DNA from: UBA5314 sp035560815 | Lineage (GTDB): Bacteria > Bacillota > Syntrophomonadia > Syntrophomonadales > Syntrophomonadaceae | Assembly: GCA_035560815.1 (NCBI GenBank) | Contig: DATMYR010000069.1 | Coordinates: 148,538 to 212,537, forward strand | Direction of reading: 5' to 3' | Length of the DNA: 64,000 nt | Shown here: piece after piece, positions 17,279 through 26,292 of the stretch | How the letters are laid out: every line of letters begins with the position of its first letter | Position numbering within the stretch: the stretch's first letter is position 1 | Program-made: the position numbers and the translations under genes | The notes under the pieces: generated by a model | Database searches by the model: none | What the model was told of the DNA's origin: nothing | What the model saw: only the letters and a program-made list of their open reading frames with translations

Positions 17279-19300
17279 ATGTTAGGGAAAATCAGGAATA
17301 TTGGCATTATCGCCCATATCGATGCCGGGAAAACGACCACCACGGAACGGATTTTATTTTATACAGGCCAGACCCATAAGATTGGGGAGACCCATGATGG
17401 CGAAAGTGTTATGGATTACCTGCCTTATGAAAAAGAGCGGGGAATAACGGTTACATCCGCTGCCACGCGTTGTCTGTGGAAGGGAAGCTCAATTAATATT
17501 ATTGATACACCCGGTCATGTTGACTTCACTGCAGAAGTGGAAAGAAGCTTGAGAATACTTGATGGAGCCGTAGTCATTTTCTGCGCCAAAGGTGGGGTTG
17601 AGCCCCAATCGGAAACTGTCTGGCGGCAGGCTGACAAGTACAAGGTTCCGCGCCTGGCATATATCAATAAGATGGATGCCGTAGGGGCTGATTTTTTCAG
17701 TGTTGTCGAACAAATAAGGACCCGTCTGGGAGCCAATCCCCTGGTAGTGAGCCTGCCGATTTTTGAGAATGAAGCCTTTACCGGTATCGTTGATTTGATT
17801 ACCATGAAACATTACGGCTTTTCTGGTAATAAGGGCAATGAGATCACTGTCAGTGAAATTCCTCCGCAGTACCTGGAGGAAGCCCGGGCCTGGCACAAAA
17901 CTATGGCCGAAAATCTGGCCGAAACCGATGACGCGCTCTTAGAGATGTATTTTGCCAATGGGGAACTATCCGAAGAACGAATCGTAGAGGCGATTCGCAG
18001 AAACACCATTGAGGGGAATATGGTTCCGGTCATTTGCGGGAGCTCTTATAGAAATATTGGCGTTCAATTGCTTTTGGACGCAGTGGTGGATTATCTGCCA
18101 TCACCTCTGGAAGTGCAGCCTGCACAGGCGATCAACCAGGAAAACGGTGAAACGGTGGAGATCGTCCCTTCTCCAGAAGGCGACTTTTGCGCTCTGGTTT
18201 TTAAAATCGTTAGCGACCGCCATGTCGGCAAACTGGCTTTTGCCCGGGTTTATTCCGGAACCATTCAGGCCGGCAGCTATGTGTACAACAGCAGCACCGG
18301 GAAGAAAGAACGTGTAGGCCGCCTGGTGAGGATGCATGCCAACCACCGGGAAGAAGTGGGCCAGGTTGCAGCCGGCGACATCGTTGCCTTTATTGGTATA
18401 AAAGAAGTTAGAACCGGAGATACCCTTTGCTTGGAAGGCCAGAATATACTTTTGGAATCCATTGATTTTCCCGAACCGGTCATTCAAATGTCTATCGAGC
18501 CCAAGACCCAGTCTGATCAAGATAAGATATCTGTGGCACTGGGCAGGCTAACTGCGGAAGATCCCACATTTAAGCTGTCGTACAATAAAGAGACCGGGCA
18601 AACCCTGATATCCGGGATGGGGGAACTGCATTTGGAAATCTTTGCCGAGCGCCTCTCCCGGGAATTCAATGTAGATTTTAACATGGGTCAGCCAGAAGTG
18701 GCTTATAAAGAGACCATAACCCGGGAAGCCCAGCAGGTTACCCGTTATGTGAAACAAACCGGAGGCAAAGGCCAATTTGCCCATGTGGTGTTGCGGCTGG
18801 AACCGGCGGAAGGTTTTGAGTTCGTGAACAAAATCGTAGGCGGAGCTATTCCCCGGGAATACATCCCGGCGGTGGAATCAGGAATCAAACAGGCTCTGGA
18901 GGAAGGCGTGTTAAAGGGATATCCAGTGGTGAATGTGCGGGCTACCCTCTTGGACGGATCCTTCCATGAAGTGGATTCATCGGAAATGGCTTTCAGAAAC
19001 GCAGCCATGATAGCGACTCGGGATTGTTTAAGGAAAGCGGGTCCTACGCTCCTGGAGCCGGTTATGCGCCTTGAAGTCACCTCGCCGGAGGAGTTCACCG
19101 GAAATATCATCAGCAATATCAACAACCGGCGCGGCCGGCTGCAGTCCATGAACATGGTCAACAATACTCAGATTATCCGCGGGCAGGTCCCCCTGGCCGA
19201 GATGTTTGGTTATTCTACGGTCCTGCGTTCCCTTACGCAAGGGCGGGCGGGTTTCTCCATGGAGTTTTCCCACTATGAGGACCACCATATTGCCTCTTGA
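17279..19300 (+). CDS. Elongation factor G paralogue (EF-G-like GTPase)
   Basis: This 673-residue translational GTPase has EF-G domain order. G1 reads AHIDAGKTTTTERILFYTG, G2 RGITVTSAATRC, G3 DTPGHVDF and G4 NKMD. Domain IV (residues about 475-590) contains YVKQTGGKGQFAHV, and domain V ends SLTQGRAGFSMEFSHYE. It lacks the str-operon context of the housekeeping fusA, so it is probably the second EF-G found in many Clostridia. These paralogues may act in ribosome recycling or under stress. ATG 17279 follows AAAGGAG. Confidence 0.92.
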   Translation: MLGKIRNIGIIAHIDAGKTTTTERILFYTGQTHKIGETHDGESVMDYLPYEKERGITVTSAATRCLWKGSSINIIDTPGHVDFTAEVERSLRILDGAVVIFCAKGGVEPQSETVWRQADKYKVPRLAYINKMDAVGADFFSVVEQIRTRLGANPLVVSLPIFENEAFTGIVDLITMKHYGFSGNKGNEITVSEIPPQYLEEARAWHKTMAENLAETDDALLEMYFANGELSEERIVEAIRRNTIEGNMVPVICGSSYRNIGVQLLLDAVVDYLPSPLEVQPAQAINQENGETVEIVPSPEGDFCALVFKIVSDRHVGKLAFARVYSGTIQAGSYVYNSSTGKKERVGRLVRMHANHREEVGQVAAGDIVAFIGIKEVRTGDTLCLEGQNILLESIDFPEPVIQMSIEPKTQSDQDKISVALGRLTAEDPTFKLSYNKETGQTLISGMGELHLEIFAERLSREFNVDFNMGQPEVAYKETITREAQQVTRYVKQTGGKGQFAHVVLRLEPAEGFEFVNKIVGGAIPREYIPAVESGIKQALEEGVLKGYPVVNVRATLLDGSFHEVDSSEMAFRNAAMIATRDCLRKAGPTLLEPVMRLEVTSPEEFTGNIISNINNRRGRLQSMNMVNNTQIIRGQVPLAEMFGYSTVLRSLTQGRAGFSMEFSHYEDHHIAS

Positions 19301-19325
19301 ATTGCAAGAGAAAAGTGAAGCAAAC

Positions 19326-19359
19326 AAAAGCCGTGGACACAGTCCACGGCTTTTGTTAT
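19326..19359 (+). terminator. First of two tandem terminators after the EF-G paralogue
   Basis: A 13-bp stem AAAAGCCGTGGAC/GTCCACGGCTTTT with a 3-base loop, then T-rich. Confidence 0.88.
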
Positions 19360-19386
19360 TTAAGGGATCAGTAACCAATTTCATAC

Positions 19387-19413
19387 AAAGGCCGCGGACG
19401 TCCGCGGCTTTTC
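19387..19413 (+). terminator. Second tandem terminator
   Basis: GCCGCGGAC/GTCCGCGGC, an 18-bp uninterrupted palindrome flanked by AAAG and CTTTT. It resembles the first terminator (GGAC/GTCC core), suggesting a local duplication. Confidence 0.75.
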
Positions 19414-19494
19414 TGTGTTGAGGGGCGATTCTCTCGACACGGGAGAGGAAGGGAAATCAATGTTTCACAAACCATAAAATGGAGAAAATATTGT

Positions 19495-19525
19495 TTGACC
19501 CTGACCTTAGGTCGGGGTCTATACT
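19495..19525 (+). promoter_or_regulatory. MerR-type promoter with 19-bp spacer and dyad operator
   Basis: TTGACC (19495-19500) and TATACT (19520-19525) are separated by 19 bp instead of 17. The spacer contains the dyad ACCCTGACC-TTA-GGTCGGGGT (one mismatch). Such stretched promoters are the known targets of MerR-family activators, which untwist the DNA. It lies just upstream of the merR-like gene, so autoregulation is likely. Confidence 0.88.
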
Positions 19526-19548
19526 TGTGGTGAAGGCGAGGTGAGAAG

Positions 19549-20367
19549 ATGAAGTCGAGGATACAGATCGGAGAATTCGCCAGACTGACTGGGATAACAG
19601 TGAAAACTGTCCTCCATTATCATAAGATTGGCCTAATGGCTGAACCGGAGCGTTCGCCTGGAGGCTACCGGCTTTACGGTCCACAGGAGCTAAACCGTAT
19701 GCAGATGATCAAACGGCTAAAATCTCTGGGCCTAAGTCTTGATCAGATCAAAGGAATCATCGGAGAACCGGAGGATAATAAATCCATGCGTTCGGTTCTT
19801 GAATCCTTGCATAATGAGCTGTTAGTTCAGATAGAAGTCCTTCAAAAACGGGTAGAGAAAATTCGAAACTTGCTAAATGAAGAAACATTGAACCTGATTG
19901 AAGCCCACGATGATCCACCTACATTTCGCATGATGACAGAGAAGGGGTGGACGGAACAGTATAAAAATCATCCTGAATTGATGGAACAGGAACGTCAGAT
20001 TTTAGCCGTTTTAGACGACTTTGAATGGGGGTTGGACCACCAGGACATTTATCGGGAGATGGCTGAATATTTCCAGAGTCATCCCCAGCATTACCAACTC
20101 CTGATGGACTGTAATGAACGGCTTGCAGCCATAGCGGACTTGCCAGAAGATGCCCCGGAAGTAGAGGAATTGGCCCGGGACTCCATCGCCATCCTGAAAG
20201 GCATCCCATTGTTTGAGGAATTGTTTAAGAAAAAAGGACCGCAGAATCCTTTCGAACCTTTGATTAACGAGATGTTAAACGGGCTGATGACTCCAGCCCA
20301 GGTCAGATATTGCCGGCTGTGCCAGCAGTATGTCGAGGATCAATGGGGAAAAAGCAATGAAAAATAG
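19549..20367 (+). CDS. MerR-family transcriptional regulator with large effector domain
   Basis: This 272-residue protein has an N-terminal winged-helix MerR domain (IQIGEFARLTGITVKTVLHYHKIGLMAEPERSPGGYRLY), then a coiled-coil dimerisation helix (about 85-115). A long acidic C-terminal domain (about 120-270) resembles TipA/multidrug-type sensing domains more than metal sensors. It lacks the N-terminal metal-loop cysteines; the only cysteines are near residues 185 and 255. Effector unknown. It is probably autoregulated from the 19-bp-spacer promoter and cotranscribed with the membrane protein that follows. Confidence 0.9.
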   Translation: MKSRIQIGEFARLTGITVKTVLHYHKIGLMAEPERSPGGYRLYGPQELNRMQMIKRLKSLGLSLDQIKGIIGEPEDNKSMRSVLESLHNELLVQIEVLQKRVEKIRNLLNEETLNLIEAHDDPPTFRMMTEKGWTEQYKNHPELMEQERQILAVLDDFEWGLDHQDIYREMAEYFQSHPQHYQLLMDCNERLAAIADLPEDAPEVEELARDSIAILKGIPLFEELFKKKGPQNPFEPLINEMLNGLMTPAQVRYCRLCQQYVEDQWGKSNEK

Positions 20368-20393
20368 AATCATCCGCTAAGGAGGGATTGCCC

Positions 20394-21269
20394 TTGAAGA
20401 TGCGCAATATCCTTTCCAACCCTAAATCATCTCGTTATATGCTGCCTATGCTGGTCGTTATTGTCCTCTTCGATATTTTTCTGGGGAGCTCGGGAATAAT
20501 CTCCAGAGAGCAGATGAAGTACTTTCTTTGGGTACCCGCCGTCCTGGAATTGACAGTTATCACCCTGTGCCTGATGAATATTACCCGCATCACCAGGCGT
20601 TATCGCGCTTTAAAAAAGGATGGCTGGGAAACCATGGACGCCTGGCAGCAGGCCCTGGAGATTATCCTCCCCCCCAACCTGGCACGCCTATCGCTTATCG
20701 AGCCCCGTCTCTATTATGCCCTCTATAAGTCATACAAAAGAAAACGGGATATACGTAGTACTGTGGAGTATGCTACCCTTCTGGACAGCTACATATTTTT
20801 TGTCAAAGTTATCATCGTGATCTGCGCCCTGGAGATCCTGGCGGTATCCACATTGCTGCCCCAACGATGGCTGATATGGAAAGCAGTGCATATGATCCTG
20901 GGCTTGTGGGCGATTCTCTGGCTGTGGGCCGACGTTCGAGCTATGGGACTGTATGGTCATCAGATTACCGGGGAAGGCATCCAATTCAGGGTGGGGTTGC
21001 GCTGCTGCCAGCAGATTTCCTGGGAGTATATCGCCAACATAAACCGGACTGGAAAAGTACCACCCGGGTTCGGACCGCGCATGGTCAAGAACCAGCCGGG
21101 ATGCCTTTACCTGGCGGCCGGTCAGAACTGCAATATTGAAATTGAATTGAAGTCCCCCCGGTCCGTTCAGGGGATGTTCAATGACATGAAAGATGTAACC
21201 CACTTGTATCTTTCTCTGGAAAAACCTGAGGAGTTTATGAAAGCTGTAGCTGCTGAAGGTAGGCTTTAA
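20394..21269 (+). CDS. Four-helix membrane protein with C-terminal PH-like region, unknown function
   Basis: This 291-residue protein has four predicted membrane helices (about residues 16-36, 45-65, 128-150 and 160-182). A soluble C-terminal region of about 100 residues has the alternating strand pattern of bacterial PH-like domains (ITGEGIQFRVGLRCCQQISWEYI). TTG 20394 lies seven bases after GGAGGG. It starts 26 bases behind the merR-like gene, so it is the first candidate target of that regulator. The stop overlaps the convergent PilZ gene stop. Confidence 0.72.
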   Translation: MKMRNILSNPKSSRYMLPMLVVIVLFDIFLGSSGIISREQMKYFLWVPAVLELTVITLCLMNITRITRRYRALKKDGWETMDAWQQALEIILPPNLARLSLIEPRLYYALYKSYKRKRDIRSTVEYATLLDSYIFFVKVIIVICALEILAVSTLLPQRWLIWKAVHMILGLWAILWLWADVRAMGLYGHQITGEGIQFRVGLRCCQQISWEYIANINRTGKVPPGFGPRMVKNQPGCLYLAAGQNCNIEIELKSPRSVQGMFNDMKDVTHLYLSLEKPEEFMKAVAAEGRL

Positions 21270-22081
21270 ACTTCCAGTTGCTGCTCATGACTGATATGTA
21301 TAGATTCGGTTTTTTCAAGGTCATCGGAAGAAGGCTCCTCGGTCTTTTGATCATGGATTACGTCCCGCTGTCCTTGTGCGATCCAGGAAAGTAAGCGCTC
21401 CTGTTCTCCAAGCGATATCCCGATGAATTGTACGGCTACGTCGAAAGGTTCGGGGAAAGGGGTGTAGGCGTCCTCATCATCGTAGTTATGATCGGGATTC
21501 TGTGGGACACGGGATGTTTCGATTCTCCGTATTTGAGCGTTGATTTTGAAAGGCTTGCTTCCTATCGGTTCAAGGAGTACGATGATCTCCTCTCCTGGAT
21601 CTAGCTGGGCAGCAGTAGTGAAACAAAGTCCACCTCCGCTGATGTCGCACAGCTTATCGTGGTTATACAATCGTTCCAGGGTGGTGGATGCCTGAGCTGC
21701 TGGAATCCACTTAAAATCTAAACGGATGGGCAGGCGAAACCAGTTGCGCTGTTGTTCGGAGGTGGGCTGCAGTGATTTTTGTTGATTGCGTCGTTCCAGA
21801 AATCGCTTATAATCTTGACGTTGTTCTTGGACTTCTTTTGAAAAATACCAGCGTATAAGCAAAACCGGTATAGCAAGCATTACGATGAGAAGGACGAGGA
21901 GAACTGCGTTTTTTACGGTATATGCGCGGCTAGGATCAAAAGTATTGTTCAAACTGCGGGCGAAACTGCTCCAATCGGTAACGCCTGTTTGGACGGGTAC
22001 GATGCCGAAAAAAGCAGGGGAGATCCGAAAACTATTCAATAACGACCTGTGGGTGCTGGCAAATGTCCGCCTTGATTTCAT
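21266..22081 (-). CDS. Membrane-anchored PilZ-domain protein (predicted c-di-GMP receptor)
   Basis: This 271-residue protein has one membrane helix (about 57-78), a basic linker, then a PilZ domain (about 112-235). Both c-di-GMP contact motifs are present: RNWFR (RxxxR) and DISGGG (DxSxxG). The start of the domain after a YcgR-like spacer suggests a motility or envelope effector. No cyclase or phosphodiesterase gene is in this window. Ribosome site AAGGGGGG precedes ATG 22081. Confidence 0.87.
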   Translation of the reverse strand: MKSRRTFASTHRSLLNSFRISPAFFGIVPVQTGVTDWSSFARSLNNTFDPSRAYTVKNAVLLVLLIVMLAIPVLLIRWYFSKEVQEQRQDYKRFLERRNQQKSLQPTSEQQRNWFRLPIRLDFKWIPAAQASTTLERLYNHDKLCDISGGGLCFTTAAQLDPGEEIIVLLEPIGSKPFKINAQIRRIETSRVPQNPDHNYDDEDAYTPFPEPFDVAVQFIGISLGEQERLLSWIAQGQRDVIHDQKTEEPSSDDLEKTESIHISHEQQLEV

Positions 22082-22413
22082 GCTTCACTTCCCCCCTTCC
22101 AATCCTCTTTCTTGAACTATAAAACAAAATCTAGCTGATGATCAATCTATTCTCATTCTTTATTATCAGGTATGCTTTAATCCTAACATAACATGATCCC
22201 CAGTGATTGCAGGTACTCTATTCACAAGCCGGAGGTCAAGAGTATATTTTCTACACCCAGGGAGTCAAATAAGATTCCTTTTCCCCGGGTTTTGTCTTAT
22301 TATGGTAATAAAAGAAAAAGACGGGGATTGGCTTTGGAAATGGAATTGAGTAGAGGGTTATATTACCCGATAATTCCGCTCTCGGGCTGGATCTTTGTTT
22401 AAGGAGGTAGACT
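22082..22413. other. Divergent intergenic region, PilZ / DUF1189 genes
   Basis: 332 bases, AT-rich. It holds the ribosome sites at both ends; no terminator or clear consensus promoter pair was recognised. Confidence 0.4.
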
Positions 22414-23190
22414 TTGAATCTATTTAAGAGTATGAAAGACAGTATCATAAGTCTCCAAGCTTATCCAGAATTTCTAAAACAATCATCCGGACAAATCGTG
22501 AAATATTGGTTCCTGGCATGGCTGCTGCTGGGAACTCTATGGCTTGTATATCCCATTATCACACTGATCCAGGGCATTGGAGAATTTCAGAATTATTGCT
22601 CGAAGCAGATGCCTGACTTTAAGCTGGAGAACGGAGAATTAGAAGTATATGCCCAAATGCCTATCATCAGCAAGGACGATGATAATATACTCATTGTGGA
22701 TACCACCGGTCAAACCAGTGATAGTATACTTAACGGATATAAGCAGGGGGTTTTTATTTCTAAAACGAAGATGGTAAACAAGAAAAGTGAATTTGAAACT
22801 CAGGTAACCGATTTCCAGTCGTTGAAGCAGTTTACGATTACCAAGGCGGATGCAATCAAATGGTTGCCATTACTGAATTGGGCAAGCCTTTTTGTTTATG
22901 TTTTCGGAATCATTTATTATCTTCTGGCCAAGCTGATGACGGCACTTTTTGTGGGTCTGGCAGGCTTAATAATGTGTGCCATTCAGAAAATCAGTCTTTC
23001 TTTTAATGAGACTTTTACCCTTGCTGTGTATGTGCTAACCCTTCCCTTACTCCTTCAGATACTGAACGGGATAGCTGGTGGCATTCCATTTTTCGGCCTT
23101 GTGTATTACATTGTGATAGCACTCTACCTGTGGAATGTTATTAAGGCGGTTGGAAAAGCACGCATCCCCATTGATCCGATAAGTGAATAG
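22414..23190 (+). CDS. DUF1189 family membrane protein
   Basis: This 258-residue protein matches the Firmicute DUF1189 family. It has one N-terminal membrane helix (about 32-52), an extracytoplasmic beta-rich region (55-145) and three to four C-terminal helices (about 153-240). TTG 22414 follows AAGGAGG. In Bacillus a member sits near maltodextrin transport genes, but no function is established and the neighbours here give no clue. Confidence 0.8.
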   Translation: MNLFKSMKDSIISLQAYPEFLKQSSGQIVKYWFLAWLLLGTLWLVYPIITLIQGIGEFQNYCSKQMPDFKLENGELEVYAQMPIISKDDDNILIVDTTGQTSDSILNGYKQGVFISKTKMVNKKSEFETQVTDFQSLKQFTITKADAIKWLPLLNWASLFVYVFGIIYYLLAKLMTALFVGLAGLIMCAIQKISLSFNETFTLAVYVLTLPLLLQILNGIAGGIPFFGLVYYIVIALYLWNVIKAVGKARIPIDPISE

Positions 23191-23214
23191 AAACGAATTA
23201 AGTCTCACTTGCGA

Positions 23215-23907
23215 TCAGAGCCCATGGTCAATTCCGACCGACCGGGTGTCATTTCTATTTCCTATGGAGAAAAGCAGTTCATGTATCATATTCCGAATAC
23301 GGGGTATGGTCTGGGCTACCCTGGGAGTCAATTCCGTTCCCCAGTCTAAAGACTCAGGTTGAACGCCAATGAGAATAATCCGGGAAGGTGATTTTCCCCG
23401 CAGGTTAGCCAGGGCCAGCACCTCCTGAAACCCGATTTGATGAGGAGATATTTTGCTTGATAACAGGAGCGGAATCTCTTCACCTTTTAGAACTTGAAGT
23501 GTACCAGGATCATGACCGCTGTTGATGGCATCGATGATGATCAGGGTTTCTGCCTCTTCCACGACACCCAGCAGGGCCAGGGCGTCGGTTCCCCCATCCA
23601 CCAACTCCGCTTGTTGGGCTATATCTTCCTTCAACAACTGGTGAATGACATGGATGCCCAGGCCTTCATCCTGAAAGAGAGGATTGCCCAGGCCCAGGAT
23701 GACCGGTTTAGTGCCGGGCATCCAGCGTGCCGATGAAATCGGCACGCTGCCAGAGCGAGCGATGGAAGTGAAGGTCAAGGAATGACCAAAATCCGCTACC
23801 CTGGCGTACACAGGATACGTTGATTGAGCGGGTATTGAGAAATGACGCAGAGATTCGCTTTTATCGACGGTCTGAATGACCGGTTTAATGTCGGTCATGG
23901 TGCTCAT
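23215..23907 (-). CDS. hyaD: [NiFe]-hydrogenase maturation endopeptidase with N-terminal extension
   Basis: This protein belongs to the HyaD/HybD protease family, which trims the C terminus of the hydrogenase large subunit after nickel insertion. The family core starts at PVILGLGNPLFQDEGLGIHV, with nickel-sensing Glu in the GNPLFQDEG loop. DAINSG and SPHQIGFQEVLALA follow. About 60 residues precede the core, which normally begins within ten residues of the start. Candidate starts are ATG 23907, ATG 23898 and ATG 23721, none with a strong ribosome site. Overlap with hyaC (stop 23885) supports coupling from one of the first two. Confidence 0.85.
   Translation of the reverse strand: MSTMTDIKPVIQTVDKSESLRHFSIPAQSTYPVYARVADFGHSLTFTSIARSGSVPISSARWMPGTKPVILGLGNPLFQDEGLGIHVIHQLLKEDIAQQAELVDGGTDALALLGVVEEAETLIIIDAINSGHDPGTLQVLKGEEIPLLLSSKISPHQIGFQEVLALANLRGKSPSRIILIGVQPESLDWGTELTPRVAQTIPRIRNMIHELLFSIGNRNDTRSVGIDHGL
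23724..23748 (-). other. Strong hairpin inside the hyaD 5' region
   Basis: An 11-bp perfect stem AGCGTGCCGAT/ATCGGCACGCT with a 3-base loop, ending three bases before the internal ATG 23721 (minus strand). No T tail, so it is not a standard terminator. Confidence 0.5.
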
Positions 23908-24568
23908 CGAAATCAGGACTGACAAATTTATAACCGCTGAATATGGAAGATACAGTGCCATCATCATCCAGGATATCCTGACGGAAGGTCAGATAGAGGT
24001 GGGCAATGATGAAAACGATGAACAACCAGGCCACCAGGTGGTGATAGGTTCGCACCCAGGAGGACTGGCCGAAAAGGGGAATCAACCAGCTCATAAATTT
24101 CTCTTGAAAACCGCCCGGTCCTATTTCTCCCTGTAAAGCCAGGCCGGTAATGATCATAAAGAACGATCCCACCCACATCATGAAGAAATAAGTGAGTTGT
24201 GCGATCACATTGTGCCCGGCGTGTACAGTGTGTTCCTTTTTGAGAAAGAGGTAATATTTGAGGCTCTCCATTCCATCACTAAAAAAGCCAGTCCTCCATG
24301 GTTTGAACTTGGCATGTTCGTTCCCTGCATAAGCCCAGTAGATTCGGAAAAGGAAATTGGCGATAAAGAGCCAGGCGGCTACGGCATGCCATAAACGCAT
24401 CTTACCCATAAGAAAATTGGCATAGGGTTCACCTACCGAAGCCAGAATGGGCTTACCGATGTAGAGTCCGGTAAAGAGTAAAACGATGATCAAAAAGACA
24501 TTGATCCAGTGATAGAGCCGTATGGGAAGTTCCCAAACATAGATGGCCTTTCTTAATTCCTGCATCAT
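23885..24568 (-). CDS. hyaC: [NiFe]-hydrogenase cytochrome b subunit (HyaC/HupC-type)
   Basis: This diheme b-type membrane subunit takes electrons from the small subunit to the quinone pool. The 227-residue protein has four membrane segments. Conserved histidines lie in RLYHWINVF, LWHAVAAWL, HAGHN and RTYHHLVAW. The start is at the tandem ATGs 24568/24565 behind TTAGGGGGTGG; the earlier in-frame codons overlap hyaB and lack a ribosome site. Order small-large-cytochrome-protease is that of E. coli hyaABCD. Confidence 0.93.
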   Translation of the reverse strand: MMQELRKAIYVWELPIRLYHWINVFLIIVLLFTGLYIGKPILASVGEPYANFLMGKMRLWHAVAAWLFIANFLFRIYWAYAGNEHAKFKPWRTGFFSDGMESLKYYLFLKKEHTVHAGHNVIAQLTYFFMMWVGSFFMIITGLALQGEIGPGGFQEKFMSWLIPLFGQSSWVRTYHHLVAWLFIVFIIAHLYLTFRQDILDDDGTVSSIFSGYKFVSPDFDEHHDRH

Positions 24569-24576
24569 GCCACCCC

Positions 24577-26289
24577 CTAATAGAAACTGCATTCGCCGAT
24601 GGTATGCTTGCTCTTTGTGTCAATAATGTGAGCCGCACAGGCGATGCAGGGGTCGAAGGAATGGATGATCCGGATGATCTCCAGGGGTTTCTGAGGATCG
24701 GCGATCGCTGTGCCGATAAGCGCTTTTTCGTAGGGACCTTTCTGCCCGTTTTTATCAGCCGGAGCGGCATTCCAGGTGGTGGGTACTACCGCCTGGTAAA
24801 GACTAACTTTGCCCTTTTCAATCTTTACGTAGTGGGCCAGGGCTCCCCGGGGTGCCTCGGTAAACCCAACACCTTGAGCTTTATCCGGCCAGGTGGAAGG
24901 CTGCCACTTATCAGCATTAAAGACCTGGCTGTCTCCAGCTTTGATATTAGCCACCAGATCATCAAAGCTTTTCTTTAAATAATCGACCATTATGCGGGTT
25001 TCCAGACCCCGGGCCAGGGTGCGGCCTAGAGCGGAGAAAAGCGCTCCTTGACCAACTCCCAAACGTTTCAAAGCGTCGTCAACACTGGCCTTTATCGTAG
25101 TATTGCCCCGGGCATAACCAACCAGCATGCGGGCCAGAGGGCCTACTTCCATAGGTTTGCCCTTCCACAAAGGAGTTTTGATCCAGCTGTACTTTCCCTT
25201 GGTGTCTAGCTGAGCATAGGGCGGCGTTGGACCAGTATATTTTACTGTAGTCTCACCGTTCCAGGGATGGCGACCGGCGTCGGACCCGCTATATTCATAC
25301 CAGGAATGGTCGACGACTTCCTGGATTTGTTCCGCATCCCGGGGATCCACATCGAAGACTTCATTGAGATTGCGGTTCAGAATCACGCCACCGGGAAAAA
25401 CCTGGTCGGCAGCGTTTTTCTCGCCCTGGTTGGATAGGGTACCGTAGACCAGGTAATTCTCGATCCCCCCGCCAAAGGTCCAGTCTTTATAATAAGAGGC
25501 CACGGCAAAGAGGTCGGGAATATATACCTGGTTGACGAAATCCATGGCTTTATTGATCTCTCGAGCGACCAGATCCAGTCTTTCCATGTTGATGGTATTG
25601 TCATTGTCTATGTTAATGGTGCAGGCCATGCCCCCTACCAGATAGTTGGGATGGGGATTCTTGCCCCCGAAAATGGTGTGGATTCTAGCGATGTCTTTTT
25701 GCCATTCCAGAGCATCCAAATAGTGAGCGACGGCAATCAGGTTGACCTCGGGGGGCAGCTTGTAGGCCGGATGTCCCCAGTAGGCATTGGCGAAGATTCC
25801 TAATTGTCCACTCTCCACAAAACCCTTGATGGTATTCTGCATATCAGTGAAATACCCCACTGAGGACCTGGGGTAACTGGAGATAGATTGAGCGATGCTG
25901 GCTGCGGCTTTGGGATCAGCCTTTAACGCCGAGACCACATCCACCCAGTCCAAAGCATGTAAATGGTAAAAATGAATCACATGGTCCTGGACAAACTGGG
26001 TGGCAGTCATTATTTTGCGAATCAGAGTGGCGTTTTTGGGGATGGTAATCTGCAAAGCATCTTCCACCGCTTGCACAGAAGCGATAGCGTGGATATGGGT
26101 ACAGACACCGCAGATGCGCTGAACAAATGCCCAGGCGTCCCGGGGATCTCGGTCTTGCATGATCCTTTCCAAACCACGGAAAGTGGTTCCCGAACTAAAG
26201 GCGTCCACGATTTGCCCGTTCTCTATTTCCGCCTCGATACGCAGGTGTCCTTCTATGCGGGTAATAGGGTCAACCACGATTCTTGCCAT
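24577..26289 (-). CDS. hyaB: [NiFe]-hydrogenase large subunit
   Basis: This 570-residue catalytic subunit binds the Ni-Fe(CN)2CO centre. The N-terminal nickel motif RICGVCTHIHA and the C-terminal motif DPCIACAAH are both intact. A 16-residue tail after the His is the peptide removed by the maturation protease. The protein starts MARIVVDPITRIEGHLRIE, typical of group 1 uptake enzymes. It has no signal peptide and is exported with the small subunit by the Tat route. The start is three bases after the hyaA stop. Confidence 0.96.
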   Translation of the reverse strand: MARIVVDPITRIEGHLRIEAEIENGQIVDAFSSGTTFRGLERIMQDRDPRDAWAFVQRICGVCTHIHAIASVQAVEDALQITIPKNATLIRKIMTATQFVQDHVIHFYHLHALDWVDVVSALKADPKAAASIAQSISSYPRSSVGYFTDMQNTIKGFVESGQLGIFANAYWGHPAYKLPPEVNLIAVAHYLDALEWQKDIARIHTIFGGKNPHPNYLVGGMACTINIDNDNTINMERLDLVAREINKAMDFVNQVYIPDLFAVASYYKDWTFGGGIENYLVYGTLSNQGEKNAADQVFPGGVILNRNLNEVFDVDPRDAEQIQEVVDHSWYEYSGSDAGRHPWNGETTVKYTGPTPPYAQLDTKGKYSWIKTPLWKGKPMEVGPLARMLVGYARGNTTIKASVDDALKRLGVGQGALFSALGRTLARGLETRIMVDYLKKSFDDLVANIKAGDSQVFNADKWQPSTWPDKAQGVGFTEAPRGALAHYVKIEKGKVSLYQAVVPTTWNAAPADKNGQKGPYEKALIGTAIADPQKPLEIIRIIHSFDPCIACAAHIIDTKSKHTIGECSFY

Positions 26290-26292
26290 CGC

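Noticed and set aside
19387..19413. An 18-bp perfect palindrome as a recombination or protein-binding site
   Set aside because: Its position after a gene, flanking A and T runs and similarity to the preceding terminator make a second terminator more likely.
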